A stretch of 64,000 bases of DNA from Phoronis australis (lineage: Eukaryota; Phoronida; Phoronidae). The position numbers and the translations under genes were made by a program. The stretch lies in contig NMRA01000468.1 of NCBI GenBank assembly GCA_002633005.1, positions 64,001-128,000 of the forward strand, given 5' to 3'. The notes beneath the pieces are model-generated. The model was not told the origin of the DNA. It worked only from the letters and a program-made list of their open reading frames with translations, and made no database searches. Of this stretch, positions 23,529 to 35,698 are shown piece by piece (position 1 is the first letter of the stretch; the number at the start of each line of letters is the position of its first letter).

Positions 23529-25123
23529 CTAAGGGCGTGCATAGGAGAGGATCCACGAGGGAGTCTAGACTTCCCTGTTGGTCACTTTTACGTTGTTGTA
23601 ATGGAGTAAACGGCAAGCACGCCCGAAAGTTGTCCCTTGTCGAACCCCCTGGGCAAAATCTTGGGTCCACGGCTGGTGTGATGTAAATTCAATTCAACAC
23701 TCACTCGAATTATGGAATACTGTAATGAACGCCGAAGGCACAAAAACTACAAAACTGGCAGTCTCTTAGTAGAAAACGTTAAGTGAAATTTAATTGGCGT
23801 GAGAACATATCATGTTCGAGTTGCATGAGAGAAAATTCATTTCCTGTCCACATAAATTTATGTGTCGCTAGTGAATTGTTGATTTGACTTATGCACACTC
23901 AGTCATAATGCAATATTTTCCTTGGCTGTAACTTCGATCTTTGCTTTGATGTGTATGAATCCATACACAAGTGATCAAAATGTAGTAATCCGCCCCCATA
24001 TATTGGTACCGCCACAACTAATACATGTGATGTATTACATACGTAGTAAACTATAACAGTATAGGGGTGAATTTTTAGAAATCTTATACACATCTTGAGC
24101 ACATGTGTGTGTGAATGCGAAGTGCTTGTCGTTGAAATCCCATTTTTATTGTTGCTGAAATACCGTGATTATTTATGTGAGTGCAGAGGAAGGCTTGTTT
24201 TAATCAACTTATGTTATAATTGACGACGCAATGATTTTTGTGCGCCCTTGCGTTTATTTTCCAGGCTAGACAGCGTGCAACTGCTCAGATTTGCTCAAAT
24301 AATTTGCTTGTGCAATGATTTGACCGATGCATTCGACCAAATTCTTTGTTAGGCCTACTTTTTTCTCATACGACTTTGTAGTTGTTTGCTGTTCAAATTA
24401 TATTACGGCAACTCTTCAGTTGCTTCGCACAACAAACGTGATTGCCAGATATGCCATTTTTCGATTTAAAAAAAGGTTTACTACGGTGCCTTCAGATTAT
24501 TGTAAAGTTACTAAATGTTTCTCATGATGGCTACACAGTACAAGTTGTGTCAACAATGAATTCAAATTTCTTACTATTAATTATTGTTTCAGAGAGTTCA
24601 TAATTATATGTAAAACGAAATTCCATGTTTAAGTCATGTTTTGTGCAAATCTGCTTAAAGTCGATTACCGTAGCCTTATTTTTGTCCTAATTTTAATCGT
24701 TCTTGTAATTTAGCATTAAACTATTTTGTTTTTACGACTGATGTCTTTGCAGGGGTAATATTTACTACTCTCGTTATATGGTTATAAGGTATGTGATGTT
24801 ACATCGAGTCACCATTAGAGAGAGAAAGTCAACACCGTGTACATTTTTCGTTAAGTAACTGAGCGAAAAACTACGATAGGGTCAAAATGTTTAGATAAAC
24901 TGCTAGCGTCCTATTTTGTCAGAGATGACCGAGGAGGTAACTTTTGTAGACAAAGACAGATGGTACCGATACTTCAAATCTCTAGTGGTATACAACAGTT
25001 GGTCAAGTACTCCTAGAATGGGTAACCCGCGTTTTAATTGTTGTGTAAAACATTTGCTCAAATTTAATAACTACATTTACGTGAAATAAAATGTTACCAA
25101 ATGGCTTTGATTCTCTATGACAT
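23529..25123. other. intergenic, no gene recognised
   Basis: AT-rich. Short frames lack splice sites or motifs that could support a call. Confidence 0.4.
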
Positions 25124-25468
25124 TCACTGGCTTTGAAAAGGTGTAGTGCTTTCTAAGTGGAAGCTCATGACTGCCAACTTAGGCGAAATTTCCTGTGGAC
25201 GTTTGTGCTCAAGGCGTTGTTGGACTTCTCTGCAAACGAAGTGGGCCAGGATCCTATTCTGCAGTGCAAAATACTCGGGAATGAAAGGTGTGAGATCAAG
25301 AGCTTTGCTTATAATGTATGGTGATATCTCGCAAAGATTTGCGTGATCGCTCCAAACTCTCAAGAAACCACCCTTACGAAACGCATCTCTGGTGTAAATC
25401 ACAAAAGCTGACTGTTTTTTCTGACGCTTTGATGTATGAAGTACGAAAGCATAATACGTCTGTTTAAT
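25124..25468 (-). CDS. hypothetical 3' exon, about 114 codons
   Basis: A minus-strand frame is open from 25,468 to a stop at 25,124-25,126. Its composition is protein-like: KKQSAFVIYTRDAFRKGG, then VWSDHANLCEISPYIISKAL, YFALQNRILAHFVCREVQQ and ISPKLAVMSFHLE. There is no ATG near the 5' end, so this would be a terminal exon; GCGTCAG|AAA is one candidate acceptor. Upstream exons were not found. It looks like a soluble intracellular protein, but no family is recognised. Confidence 0.45.
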   Translation of the reverse strand: MKQTYYAFVLHTSKRQKKQSAFVIYTRDAFRKGGFLRVWSDHANLCEISPYIISKALDLTPFIPEYFALQNRILAHFVCREVQQRLEHKRPQEISPKLAVMSFHLESTTPFQSQ

Positions 25469-27172
25469 CTATCATTGTTATTGCTTCCCCCACCGCCGCT
25501 CCTGCTACACCAAGGCTACATTGGCCGGTTGCATGAAACAGTCCCAAATGGGGACTCAACTAAGGACCCAAACTCTATTTGCGTATTTGTGTGTTTATGG
25601 ACTCACAGACGCAATATTTTTCCTATCGTTTCATCTTTATGAGCTCCTCTTTGATTAATGACGTTTTCTGATGATATGACTAAAACTGAGCCCAGAGTTC
25701 TCTGAAAATAAATAGATACTCAGTCCTTGAATTGGAAGTGTTGCACGAAAAGATCCCTAATTATTTTCGATAATATTGACAATTCAACGTAAAGTTTACT
25801 CTCGATTTGTATCAAAGACAAGAGTTGACTTGGTAATTAAACTAAAAATAATGCAAGAATGGACAATAGATGTTTGCACAAGCCCACTAATACGCAATAG
25901 TTTTATGGAACTTAGTTGAGTCCCTATTTGAGACTCAGTGCTTCATGCAACTGGGCACTGATTCTCAAGGATATATCTGAAAGGGATTTCTAGCAGTCAG
26001 AATGACGTCAAATACCGTCTTCCAGTTCAATAAGAAGCCACAACCTGCTTGATAGCGTCACTTCTACATGACCTTGCTGTGAATGTAAGTCCAATCATCA
26101 GCTTTTGGATATCGTGCGTCACTCTCCAACAGGTGTCTCTGTTTTCTACTCCATTAAGATGACAACTCGAGTACTCGTTCTCTCTCACTCAGTAAAAGAA
26201 TCATTGCGTGCAAATAAATGTGCTACAAAAAATAGTCGATTAGAGCCTGCGACAAACAATCCTTTCGACAAAGAAATTCTGTCTCAAAAACTCCTTCGGT
26301 CGTTATGCTGTCTGTGTCTGAATGAGCAAATCAGCCGAAGGGGTTGCGCGTTTTTAAGTGAATCTTATGATGACGCAAATTTTTTTACCGTTCTACCATT
26401 CCAGTTCTTCTCACCTCAGTGGAGAACCTATAAAATAATCATATTTCGATAAACCATGTTTATTTCACCAAGAATGCTTAAGCTTAATTTAATTTCATTG
26501 AGGCGTTGGGTCTTTAGTAAACTTTAGCAACCTGAAACGAAGTCGTGACAAGAATTAAACGGTCTGTCGATTGAATGAAACACAGTCTGATCATGTGTCA
26601 CTTTTCAGATAGAGTTACATACGCTAATCTGACACAAAACATCTGTAAATAATCGCCTTACTTTATTTTTCGTATCATAGCAATGGCATAAAACAGCGTC
26701 TGAAAAATCACGTTGTAAAGAACTGAGCTGCACCACATTCTGGGAAAAGAAATAACCATACTAGCACTTTAGGGATGGCGGTGACTTGTGGGAAGGCAGA
26801 GTGCTTGCGCACAAATTACCATATGTGTGCAACGATAATTCAATGAAAGTGACTCCTACAAAGATCTGTAAGAAGGTAAAAATCATTGGTGAGGCAGACG
26901 TTATCAACATATGCACCCAACCTCCCCCCACTCGATCGTCTCTTTAGTCCCCCCCATGTAGTCACAAGTTCACAAGTCGCCCCCCCCCTCCTCAGTTCCC
27001 ACCTTGTTCTAATTTGTTCTGATCTTTAAGTTGTTGAGGATCACCATTCTTTGTGGTAACGATGATGGTCGCAACTTTTTTGGCTATTTTTCATCAAAAT
27101 TAAATTATGCTGACTCACAGTTTAGTACTAAAGGGTTATGACCTACAACACCACAATTTTACATGTACTTAC
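25469..27172. other. intergenic, no gene recognised
   Basis: Includes C-rich tracts at 26,920-27,000. A frame at 26,105-26,452 is open but has no motif, splice or start support. Confidence 0.4.
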
Positions 27173-27295
27173 GCTGCAACGGCTGCACAGGTAACAAAGA
27201 CCAACTTCTCTTAAAAGAACCGCTGCACTCCATGACGCGGTTGTCGGCACAAAAATGCTGGCCGGGTCTGTGCAGTACGCCGTCGTATTTGCATC
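27173..27295 (-). CDS. candidate phase 1-1 Cys-rich module exon
   Basis: On the minus strand an acceptor (TTTTGTCTTGCAG) and donor (C|GTAAGT) bracket 123 nt. Read in phase 1 it gives (G)CKYDGVLHRPGQHFCADN, then RVMECSGSF and a Ser/Leu tail, with no stop. Symmetric 1-1 exons typify extracellular modules, and the C-x-Y-D-G...PG...C...C order recalls VWC-like or FN1-like modules. It resembles the exon at 28,402-28,589 but lies downstream of that exon's stop, so it would belong to another transcript. No gene model could be completed. Confidence 0.4.
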
Positions 27296-28009
27296 CTGCA
27301 AGACAAAATCCACGCCTGTTGTTCGACGGGTTTTTGCGTTTCGTATATTACTCTGATGATGTTTCTATTTGCAGAGCGTCTGCATGTCACGTGTCCTTGC
27401 AAATGTCCATCGTGTGGGACCTTATCAGAAAGTCTGGCATTCAGCCAAATATCTATAAAGCTATAGAATTTAACTCCTTTGGAAGCAGAAACTCTGTAGA
27501 ATTCGATTTTCGTTATTATACCAATCTCTAATTTTTTTGGTCACATGCCCATCGGTCTTTCTAAGTAAAATTTAACATAAAAGAGAGGCATGTCCATACG
27601 AACAAAACGCAATCAAGAACCTAGCCAAATTTCCTTTGCTATAATTGCTCAAGAAGTTGCTGTTTTCTAAAATTCCATTTTGCATTATGCAGCTTTCTAT
27701 TTGATTTTTAAGGGAAGTTATGAAAGTTTAATATTTGAAATTCCCTCATGCAGACGTGGAACATTTGAAAAACAATTCCTATCACAGTTCCAGAGAGCAG
27801 TGAACAAAACAGTATTTGAAACTTACACATGATTCTGTTCAGCCCATTTCTGAGCTATAACATTCCGAATTTTGTACATTTTCTAGGGTCCTGCTATAAA
27901 CCTGCCTTCCTTCAAAAAACAACTCTTGACTTTGACCAATTGTCGTTATAAAACTGATCTCAACCTGTTTTAGTCGCTTGCGAATTTGAAGCTTGTTAAG
28001 TGATTGAGG

Positions 28010-28140
28010 CCAGGCATGTGTTCAGTAACGCTAGGACTTAAACAAAATCTAGTCAAAGTTACGTGTTCTCATTTAAAATACACGGCAATATCTTACGTCA
28101 TCTCCCGAAGTCTTGCTTTTTAGTGAGATCCTAGGCTCGG
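28010..28140 (+). mobile_element. MITE, GTTCAGTAACGCTAGGAC family, copy 2 (degraded right end)
   Basis: It begins CCAGGCATGTGTTCAGTAACGCTAGGAC and follows the interior of 31,906-32,063 (ACGGCAATATCTTACGTCAT, AAGTCTTGCTTTTTAG). The right terminus is degraded. Confidence 0.75.
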
Positions 28141-28401
28141 CAAGATGGCTTGTCACGGCGGTTCGTTTTACAAGCCAAGTATTTTCTCAGCATCGATTCA
28201 AATAGTGACAAATTGTCAGTCCTCTTCACCTGAGTAGGGAACAAGTTGCCCAGTTTTATCTCGGTAAGTGATTTAAATCAAACGTCATAATGTCTTTGAT
28301 GGAAGGTGGATTTGCCGCGGCAGGATTGTCTGACATTCGTGACCTAAAAATTGTAGCGCGCATTTTTATTTCGGAACTAGTGCATATGAAAATAATATAA
28401 A

Positions 28402-28589
28402 TCATTTCAGGTCTACTGCAGACTGGTCTCGATTTATTGGGAGCGTAGAAATAACGCAGCAGTGATACGTGCCCAAAAACTGAACCACTCCGTTGTCACA
28501 CTTGAACGTGAATCCCTCGCGGTCCGTCCATTGAGCGCCGTCAGGCTTCCTCCAGGAATCTGTTAGGCAGTCGCCGTCATACCGAGACG
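28402..28589 (-). CDS. candidate last exon of a Cys-rich secreted-type protein
   Basis: After an acceptor (CATGATCAG) the phase-1 frame reads SRYDGDCLTDSWRKPDGAQW, TDREGFTFKCDNGVVQFLG, TYHCC and a short polar tail ending in TGA at 28,402-28,404. Aromatic, Gly and Cys placement (Y-D-G-x-C, P-D-G-x-x-W, K-C-D-N-G) is strongly protein-like and resembles small extracellular Cys modules, though I cannot name the family. Upstream exons must lie above 28,590 on the minus strand; none was found that ends in phase 1. Confidence 0.5.
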
Positions 28590-28956
28590 CTGATCATGAA
28601 ATAAGACCAGAATGCTGTTAATAATACACGAACCGATACCGACAGCAGACGTATTTGTTAGTCAATCTTCACTTATGACAGTGAAGTGAAAATTTATTTT
28701 CTTGAATTTTATTTCAATAACAACCCATATTAATTAATAGAATTCTAGTTTGTTTATTTTCACCTTAATAGGGGATTTTTCATTGACGATCTTTAGAGGA
28801 ATGAGAGCAAGAAACCGACTTCCACTTGATCCTAACTCAGATTTGGTGGACAAATAGAGAAATAAATTCCATTACCAATCCTTCCCAATATTTGGTTAGT
28901 TAAAGTTCACTAGAGTCTAGCTTCTTAACATCAACAAGGATCGAAATTCTTCCGCT

Positions 28957-29139
28957 TTACCAGTGAGTCGCACTTATGCAACTGCGGCCTCTGCGGTGGT
29001 AACTGCATGGGACATGATGTCCTTCATCTATGGATATTTCAAGAGGTTTGACTTTTCCGCAAACCAGTGAAATTTTGCCGGCATTGTGATAGCAGGAAGC
29101 AGTAGTAAAATTAGGGGTAAGTAGACGCCCAATGCCCAC
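28957..29139 (-). CDS. weak candidate Cys-containing reading frame
   Basis: A 60-codon frame with four Cys (SCYHN, LVCGK, VPCSYH, RSCIS) lies upstream of the exon at 28,402-28,589. No convincing acceptor was found, and its possible donor (TG|GTAAAG) leaves phase 2, which does not fit that exon. It may be chance. Confidence 0.15.
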   Translation of the reverse strand: MGIGRLLTPNFTTASCYHNAGKISLVCGKVKPLEISIDEGHHVPCSYHRRGRSCISATHW

Positions 29140-29167
29140 CGTATCACCTTGAACACTGAACGTAACT

Positions 29168-30262
29168 TACGGTGCGTAGGCGCGTTCAAATGCCAAAATG
29201 TGGTTGGCTATGCCAACGTGCGCCTACGCCACACTGCAGCACTGGCAGGAAGGGTGTTGAAATGCTGTTTTTATCACGAGGTTGAAAGGTGGCACTGAAT
29301 AGTTAGGTTGTGGCCGCGGTCAATTTGCACTCCCAAAATGTTAAAATCTAGGGCTAGGCCAGGCTTGGGGGCATTTTTCAATTAGGTATTGTGTGTAGGC
29401 CAAGTGAATGTTTTTTTGTTGTATTTGTGAACATGCTGGGAATGAAAAAAGGCCAGTTTCTCGGCTGTAGCTGCACTCTTCTTCAAGATGGTGGCCCCCT
29501 GTTGCAGTTGTGCATTGCTGTGTAGCAACTGAGAAATTGGCCGCGATTTCAGGTAGCCCTCAAACAAGCCAGATTTGCAAAAAAACTAGTTGGTTGACAG
29601 TACTTTTGGACCACATTTTTGGAGTCGGTAGGAAATTTGCTTTCGGAATCTAATGTTGGCTTTAGTCGTGCATCGGCAGGAAAGTGGCGATTTTGGGGTG
29701 AAAAGTGCCGATTTTGCATTTTTTTGCCCTCATTTTTCTTAGTTCGGCTTGGTTTCCACTGGGAGTGAATGGGTCAAAAATACAAGAGAGAATAAAGTTT
29801 CTGTGCTCATCTGTAGGGCTTGTGATGTGAAATGACTCAAAACATTTCCTTATTTGCATGCAGTTTTGGACAAAGTGAAGAAAGGGTGAAGAGTGCATTG
29901 ACGTGTGTTCTGACAGGCAAACCCCTGTGAGAACTGTTCTGTGCCCCCAAACCTCCCACGCGTTTGATCTGTAGGTGGCGCTGAACGCGTGACGTGATCT
30001 CCTTCTGAGGGGAAAGTAAATCTCAATATGGCGCGGCTTTTTGAAAGTCAGGAGATGTAAAATAAAATATGTTCCGTTATTTGCATTGTTCCGTGGCAAT
30101 GCCGCTAAATTCATTCTAGCCGTTAAGTAGAGTAGACGCTGGATCAATTTGAGGACAGGAAAGACATCATTATCGACCGTGTAAGCATATAAGCACATGC
30201 GCCTGTATTTTAGAAATAATGGGCTTTTAAAAAGTTAATTTTAGGCGCATGCGCCTACGCTT
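29168..30262. mobile_element. possible non-autonomous transposon with GCGTAGGCGC ends
   Basis: GTGCGTAGGCGC at about 29,171 recurs inverted at 29,220-29,234 and again at 30,243-30,260 (GGCGCATGCGCCTACGC). This gives a terminal-inverted-repeat look over 1.1 kb. The interior has a 178-codon minus-strand frame without recognisable motifs, which I do not call as a gene. Confidence 0.35.
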
Positions 30263-31905
30263 CTTGTGGCCGCAGACAGGTGGCTCTTGTGCATGTGGAT
30301 GAAACTGAATGTTTCGTGTGACTTTTCAGACATTTTAAATACTTTTCGATTCATTAATCGTCGCCCTTTGCAAATTCCATTCACCTTTCGTTAAGTTAAC
30401 GATCCCTTGTCGGCCTGCATAACTTATGTTAAGGTCTATTGAATTTACTCCTCGGTTTTACTCAAACGTTTTTGTGTAATTTCTATCAGCTAGGACCCGA
30501 GGTCCTAAGTATTACATTGTCATTGTATTTCTGGTAAACCTTCATGTGTAAAACGAAGTTATGAAAATAACTTTCGTCCAACAAATTCGTACCCCTGGCA
30601 GCAGTTTTTGCTACAAGCTGCGTCAAAAGTGTTCCTCAAAATCATGGGTGTCAAATAACAATTTCAGTATAAGTGTTTCAACATTATGGCCATTTTAGAC
30701 TTGTCACGAGAATGGTTCAAAACGGGCACTGGAGCGAGATTTTGCTAACTGTTTAAGTCGCTGCTTTATTAAAATCTCTTGGAAGCCTGTTCAAACCGCA
30801 TTTAAACAGACATTCCATATGTTTTTACACTCTGCTGCGCGCATTAGAAGGATTCAAGCCAACCAAACACCACTGTTGAATTGGATTCCGCAATCTGCTG
30901 CTTGGGTTTACTTTCTACCGGAAATATTGAACATAAGGTCACTTCCCAAAATTTATTGAAAGAAAACATTAAAAACACAACCATAAATTGTATTCTTAAA
31001 TCATCACTTGAACAGTTCCTGCGCTAACGCATCCTCAACGCGTTTATTTAAAAATTACAAAGTAGGAACACAAATCCCTTGTAGATTAAAAATAGAAAAT
31101 AGACAAAAGAATCGTGTCGATGGGATGGGCGATAGCGATATTCAATCGTGATAAATGGAAGTTGTAAATCAAAAGCAGACCAGCATGCATAAATACACGT
31201 ACGTCGCTTACCAAAATGAGAAAGTGCATGAAATAAATTACGTTCGTGCAGAAACGCACGTCCGTGCCTCCCCAGTTTTGATCCCTCCCTCCTGTATGTT
31301 GTTCGTCCTAATTCCCAATTGAACGTCCGTACTTCCCAGCTTATGATGTACAATTTTTTAATGTTCTTGAGTTTGGGGTGATGAGAACTAAGTTACACGT
31401 AATTTACGCACGGTGTATATACACAAAACGTACCGAGAGTGGCGTTGTTGAAATAATGTCCCACGAGATATTACTCCGCGTGTAATCTGTGGAATAATGT
31501 CGAGTAAGGTTCCCCTGAAGTGCCATCCATTCTGTCCTTTCCCCTCCGCCTCACACTTTAATTCAATGTTGTGCCCCCTCTGTTCCTCCGCTTCCTCCGT
31601 CGATTTGAAACTAATTCCCTCCGTTCCTATCTCCCAACTGTGTCCCCGTATGTTCCCCGTGAATTTTAGTAAAAGGTCTACATTCTCAAGAATTCGCCCC
31701 CTCCCCACACCCCCCCCCGGGCCCCCCTCCCATTTCAGGGCTGGGTGCGCGCATGGTCTCGCCGTTCGCAACCTTCACCCATTCATAGCGTAATCGTGTA
31801 CATGTACAAACACTTGTAAATATCTGGCGTTGTCAAAGCTTATTGAAGTAGGGTAACTTGTTCCAGAGTAACTTGTGCCACTTCTAATCGCTGTGTGGCC
31901 GCAAA

Positions 31906-32063
31906 CCTGGTGTGCGTTCAGCAACGCTAGGACCTACGCTAGGACATACCTAAACTCTAGCTTAAGTCACCTGTTCTCGCTTAAGATACACAGAAATATC
32001 TCACGTAATCTCGCGAAGTCTTGCTTCTTGACGAGGTCCTAGCGTTACTGAACGGGAGGCTGG
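31906..32063 (+). mobile_element. MITE, GTTCAGTAACGCTAGGACCT family, copy 3
   Basis: A complete 158-bp copy running from CCTGGTGTGCGTTCAGC to GTTACTGAACGGGAGGCTGG, inverted relative to 4,301-4,459. No counterpart was noticed in unit B, suggesting insertion after the duplication. Confidence 0.8.
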
Positions 32064-32604
32064 GGAAGTCGGAATAACTATCTGCTGCCGTTACATACAG
32101 ACGGGTCTTCTTTTGCGCGCCGTATTCGCGTCAGTTGTCCATTGTCTTGCTCAGTGATGCAACTTCCGCGTTACCCTAGTAATCGGATATGCGTATGTGT
32201 GGACGCTCTACTTAAAGTGGTGTACCTATAAGTAGCACTAGTGTGAGTTGTTCCATGTAAGTCTGTTTGTGGACATCTGTTGGGTACAGAAAACAGTTAT
32301 AAATTTCTTAAAATTTACTTGTGGCAGCTAACAGTCGTATTTCGGGGGGCCAGTGGTTTTTGGTACATCGCGTTAATTGTGGTCGGGCACCCTTATGACA
32401 TCCGGCAGCGCTGTAACAGTGCTTTCGACCACCTGCCACCGTTCAAACGTTGGGTTCAAGGTTAACACTTTTTTACTCTTTAATGGACGCAGTGAATGTC
32501 AAAATATTATAACAGGTAAACAAGAATGCACCATTAAGTTTGAATTCTGTCAGAAAGTCGTGATTTGAGGTAATAAAAACGTGGCAACCGTAACAGCAAA
32601 ACGT

Positions 32605-32611
32605 TATAAAA
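32605..32611 (+). promoter_or_regulatory. TATA box, peptide gene A
   Basis: TATAAAA 78 bp upstream of the ATG at 32,683, inside a roughly 60-bp block (AAAAACGTGGCAACCGTAAC onward) that is conserved with the promoter of gene B. Confidence 0.6.
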
Positions 32612-32682
32612 TGGCCATCGTTGTTTACTTGATGCAGTCGTGTGCTGGCTAACAGAAAGGACGACTTCATTGTTCAAACACG

Positions 32683-34866
32683 ATGAAACTGGTGAGGCAT
32701 TTCGAGGGTTGGTCGCGTAGTATGCAGTCTTCTGCAGCTGCTGTCTGAAGATAAGTTCGGTTGGGTATAATTTAGCAGAAACCCGGCGAAGCGACAAGAA
32801 ATCTCAGTTGTCTGTGCTGATTGGCCGTAGTAGACTTCTAGTCCAGAGTTGTTCTTTTCTTTTGTAAAACAAACTTGAAAATACTTTTTTTATGGATGCA
32901 GATATTTTCGCAGGGCGCACTCTAAAACGTGCGTATGTGGATTTGAAACCACAATCTCTCTAGGTCTATAAATAACGCCGCTAATATTGACGGTGCCCCA
33001 CCTGAAATTAAATTAGCTGATAAAAATATTAATCAATAAATAAAGATTGTAAATTCTAAAACGAGATTCTGTTTAAGGGCCGTTTGGCGTTATTGTTTTT
33101 GCGGGATTGATGCTAACTGAACTGTCTTCCAAGATTGCTTTTCTAGTAGACTCTCGTGGATTTCTACAGGAAAACTGTTGAAGAGCCCATCTATAAACTC
33201 TTTCGCTTTATTGATAATGTCATTCAAATATTATTTTGTAGGTGTTCATATGCGCGCTACTCGTCTGTTTCATCGGGCTGCTCCGAGCTGAAACTGAAGG
33301 AGTGTACGAAGTAAAAGAGGACGATGTTGAAGTAAACGATCGTTCGCTGGAAGAAAGTGTTGATGAAAATGAAGATGGTGACAACGAATCTGAAATCATG
33401 GCTCGCTCGCTAGAGGACGCTGACGAAGAAGACGATGAGTCGGAGATAGCTGTTCGTTCCGAAAGCGACGCAGACGACGAAGACCAGCAAGCAGACGACA
33501 GCCAAGGTGATGATAAAGAGACGGTCCTTGTTGAGCGAGGGAGGAGGAGAAGGAGGAGGAGGAAATTAAAGCGATGCAGCAAGAGAAGATCTGTCACCCT
33601 TTTTGTTAGATTCAGAGGACGCCTCTACAGGCTCCATAGACCAATTTTGGGAACAATTTGCCTTCAACCTGGGTAAGTAAATTGCTGCAATATGCCTTTT
33701 TCCCGCAAACATCTCTAATGCCAGAGATCATTTGGCGATTCTACGACGCATGCGTGATGCAGGCCTAATAGCCCAGACTGTACTCCTACTCTGAATCAAC
33801 ACTCACGCGGAAAAGTGTCTAATAACACAATTGACCACTTTATGACATGAACTCGCATTCATGTTGTCGCCATCTTTAAGCTTTATTATGGCAAAGTTTG
33901 TCGTAATTAACTACCTTACAGTTTTCAAAAAACACGAGGAAATGGAAAAATAAACCTGTAAAAACCCGCCTTAATAACCAAAAGGTTGTGAGACGGTATC
34001 CAGAGAGCTTAGCGCCTAAGGGATCAGTGACCGGTTGCTTGAAACAGTTCAACTAGGGGACTCGGGTATATTCTCGAACGTTTCAGGCCGTTTGCGTACT
34101 TAGTGCATTTACTGATGGTTTTCTCTTCTGCTATTTTTCTTCATTGCTGCTTTAGTACGTTTTAGGTTTGATACACGCCGATAGTAATTTATATGTATAG
34201 GGACCTTTTCACTGATGCAACACCTCTTAAAGGGGTGTGTTCGAAAATTAGTTTCATTGAATTTTAAGCTATATTTTTAGAAAATGTCATGAACTAAAAG
34301 GGAATTCACAATAAAAATAATGTAATAGGAAATGAAACATTGACGGGTAAACAAAGTCTATAAAGGCACTGAAAGTTCAGGGACCTTAGTTTCATGCAAT
34401 CGACCACTGGTGCTTAAGTGTGAAGCATGAATTTAAAACTAAAGCAGTTGATCAGTGGCGTGATAAAACCTACAAAGATGTCTGGACACAGGTTTGTTAG
34501 ATTACTTCAGTCAAACATGGCGGTGAGTGTTCAGGGGGTGTAAACCGTGGCAAAAACGCATTTTCTGTGGTTATACTATCGATAAAATCTTAGATTATAC
34601 ACTGATGTTGTGCAGTTAACAACGATAATATATTGACGCCATAATGTCACCGTTACCGGTTACCGTTGCGTGAAATTTCTTGTTGATTCGCAATTACATT
34701 AATTGTTGCATTGGTGTGAATCCCAGCTTCGTTTATTTGTAGCGCAAGATGCAGAAGATTCTTGTTTTTCCGAGGCACATGTCGCCAGAGCTATCTTCGC
34801 TTCCGTGTCCGCATTCGCAAGTTCTGGATCATCCTTCGCATTCCGCTTTGCCTCTGCCGACGCTAA
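32683..34866 (+). CDS. secreted acidic-pro/Arg-rich six-Cys peptide precursor, gene A
   Basis: Coding exons 32683-32691, 33242-33672 and 34743-34866 join in phases 0 and 2 to give 187 aa. Exon 1 supplies only Met-Lys-Leu before GTGAGG. Exon 2 adds VFICALLVCFIGLLRA, completing a signal peptide, then an acidic propeptide of about 83 residues (about 38 Asp/Glu by hand count) with recurring R-S-L-E/R-S-E-S motifs. It then switches to a basic run (seven consecutive Arg, then KLKRC) and SVTLFVRFRGRLYRL. Exon 3 encodes 40 residues rich in Arg, Phe and Ile ending PLCLCRR. Six Cys lie as C-x27-C-x6-C-x9-C-x22-C-x-C. Alternating basic and hydrophobic residues suggest amphipathic beta strands. The acidic-pro/cationic-mature layout is typical of antimicrobial peptide precursors, but no known family matches by eye. 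Alternatives are a biomineral or nucleic-acid-binding secreted protein. Confidence 0.82.
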
Positions 34867-35072
34867 AGAACTCGTAGGCGACCGCTCTGGTACACTGAAT
34901 ACGTATTACCAAGAGAGAAGCTATTTTCACAATGCAATTTGCGACAGTTATTTCAACTTACCACATAGATATTACAACACGTGTTGTCATATTCGATTCT
35001 TTGTCTTTGTTCTTAATTTTCGTCTAAAGTTTTTATTTTGACGTCTGACAGAGAATGACACGTCCAAGTTAT

Positions 35073-35078
35073 AATAAA
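35073..35078 (+). terminator. AATAAA poly(A) signal, peptide gene A
   Basis: Lies about 207 nt after the stop. The surrounding ACACGTCCA and TTATAATAAA context is conserved at the matching place in gene B. Confidence 0.65.
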
Positions 35079-35681
35079 CTCAGTTTTCATTGTACAATCT
35101 CAGTCTTTTCAATGGCGCAGACACGGGGTGTCCAGGGAGTCATTCAGCCATTTTTCTGTTGCTATAATCGAACGATTTAGAATACTCCTTATGCCTGTCC
35201 ATTGTCAGACTCTGCCTTGTCGTTATTTCGGGTCTGTCTCGGTCTGTTTCAATGTATTTGATTATTTAAAAAGAAACTTACAAAACGCAATTACACAAGA
35301 CGGTCATAGTTGTCGAAAGTTCTTGATTTCAAGCCAAAAACATTCGCATTCATCACAAAGCACGCGTTTGCATTGCTGATTAATATAATTGTCTACACTT
35401 TGGCTACAAAACATTAAACTTATCAAATTACATATTTCAATTTCTGAAACCATGTGTATTTTAAAACTTCGATTTTCGGAGCGTATTGTGTGTGCAAAAA
35501 TAATTCCCAGGTGCCCATATGAACAAAGGTAGTAATCCTGGTCGTAGCTAAGACGAAGTTTTCTTGGCAAACAATTCGTTAACATGGTTGGTGAAGACAG
35601 GTTTTCATCTTGAATATCCGCTACGGTTGAGCTAAAGTCAGCAGTAATACTTTTCTTTCACAAAAAATGCAGCGTCGCTTT

Positions 35682-35698
35682 TATAAAACGTGACGTCA
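35682..35698 (+). promoter_or_regulatory. conserved TATA plus CRE-type palindrome, unit A
   Basis: TATAAAA followed at once by CG and the palindrome TGACGTCA, a CREB/ATF consensus. The roughly 85-bp block is conserved in unit B at 45,554-45,570, together with a downstream AAAATGGCC. It could be a promoter for a second, unidentified transcript, or an enhancer of the peptide genes. Confidence 0.45.

Noticed and set aside
29662-30198. 178-codon minus-strand frame
   Set aside because: No motif, start context or splice support, and it lies in a probable transposon; length alone is not enough in 64 kb.
33220-33597. Ser-rich minus-strand frame (also 43,169-43,540)
   Set aside because: It is the complement of the Asp/Glu-rich propeptide exon (GAC/GAA codons read backwards as Ser-type codons); the plus-strand gene has splice sites and a signal peptide.
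34703-35041. Plus-strand frame AEDSCFSEAHVARAIF... overlapping the last exon of peptide gene A
   Set aside because: The alternative frame joins exon 2 in phase, keeps the Cys pattern and terminates at the same place in both paralogues; this frame does neither.
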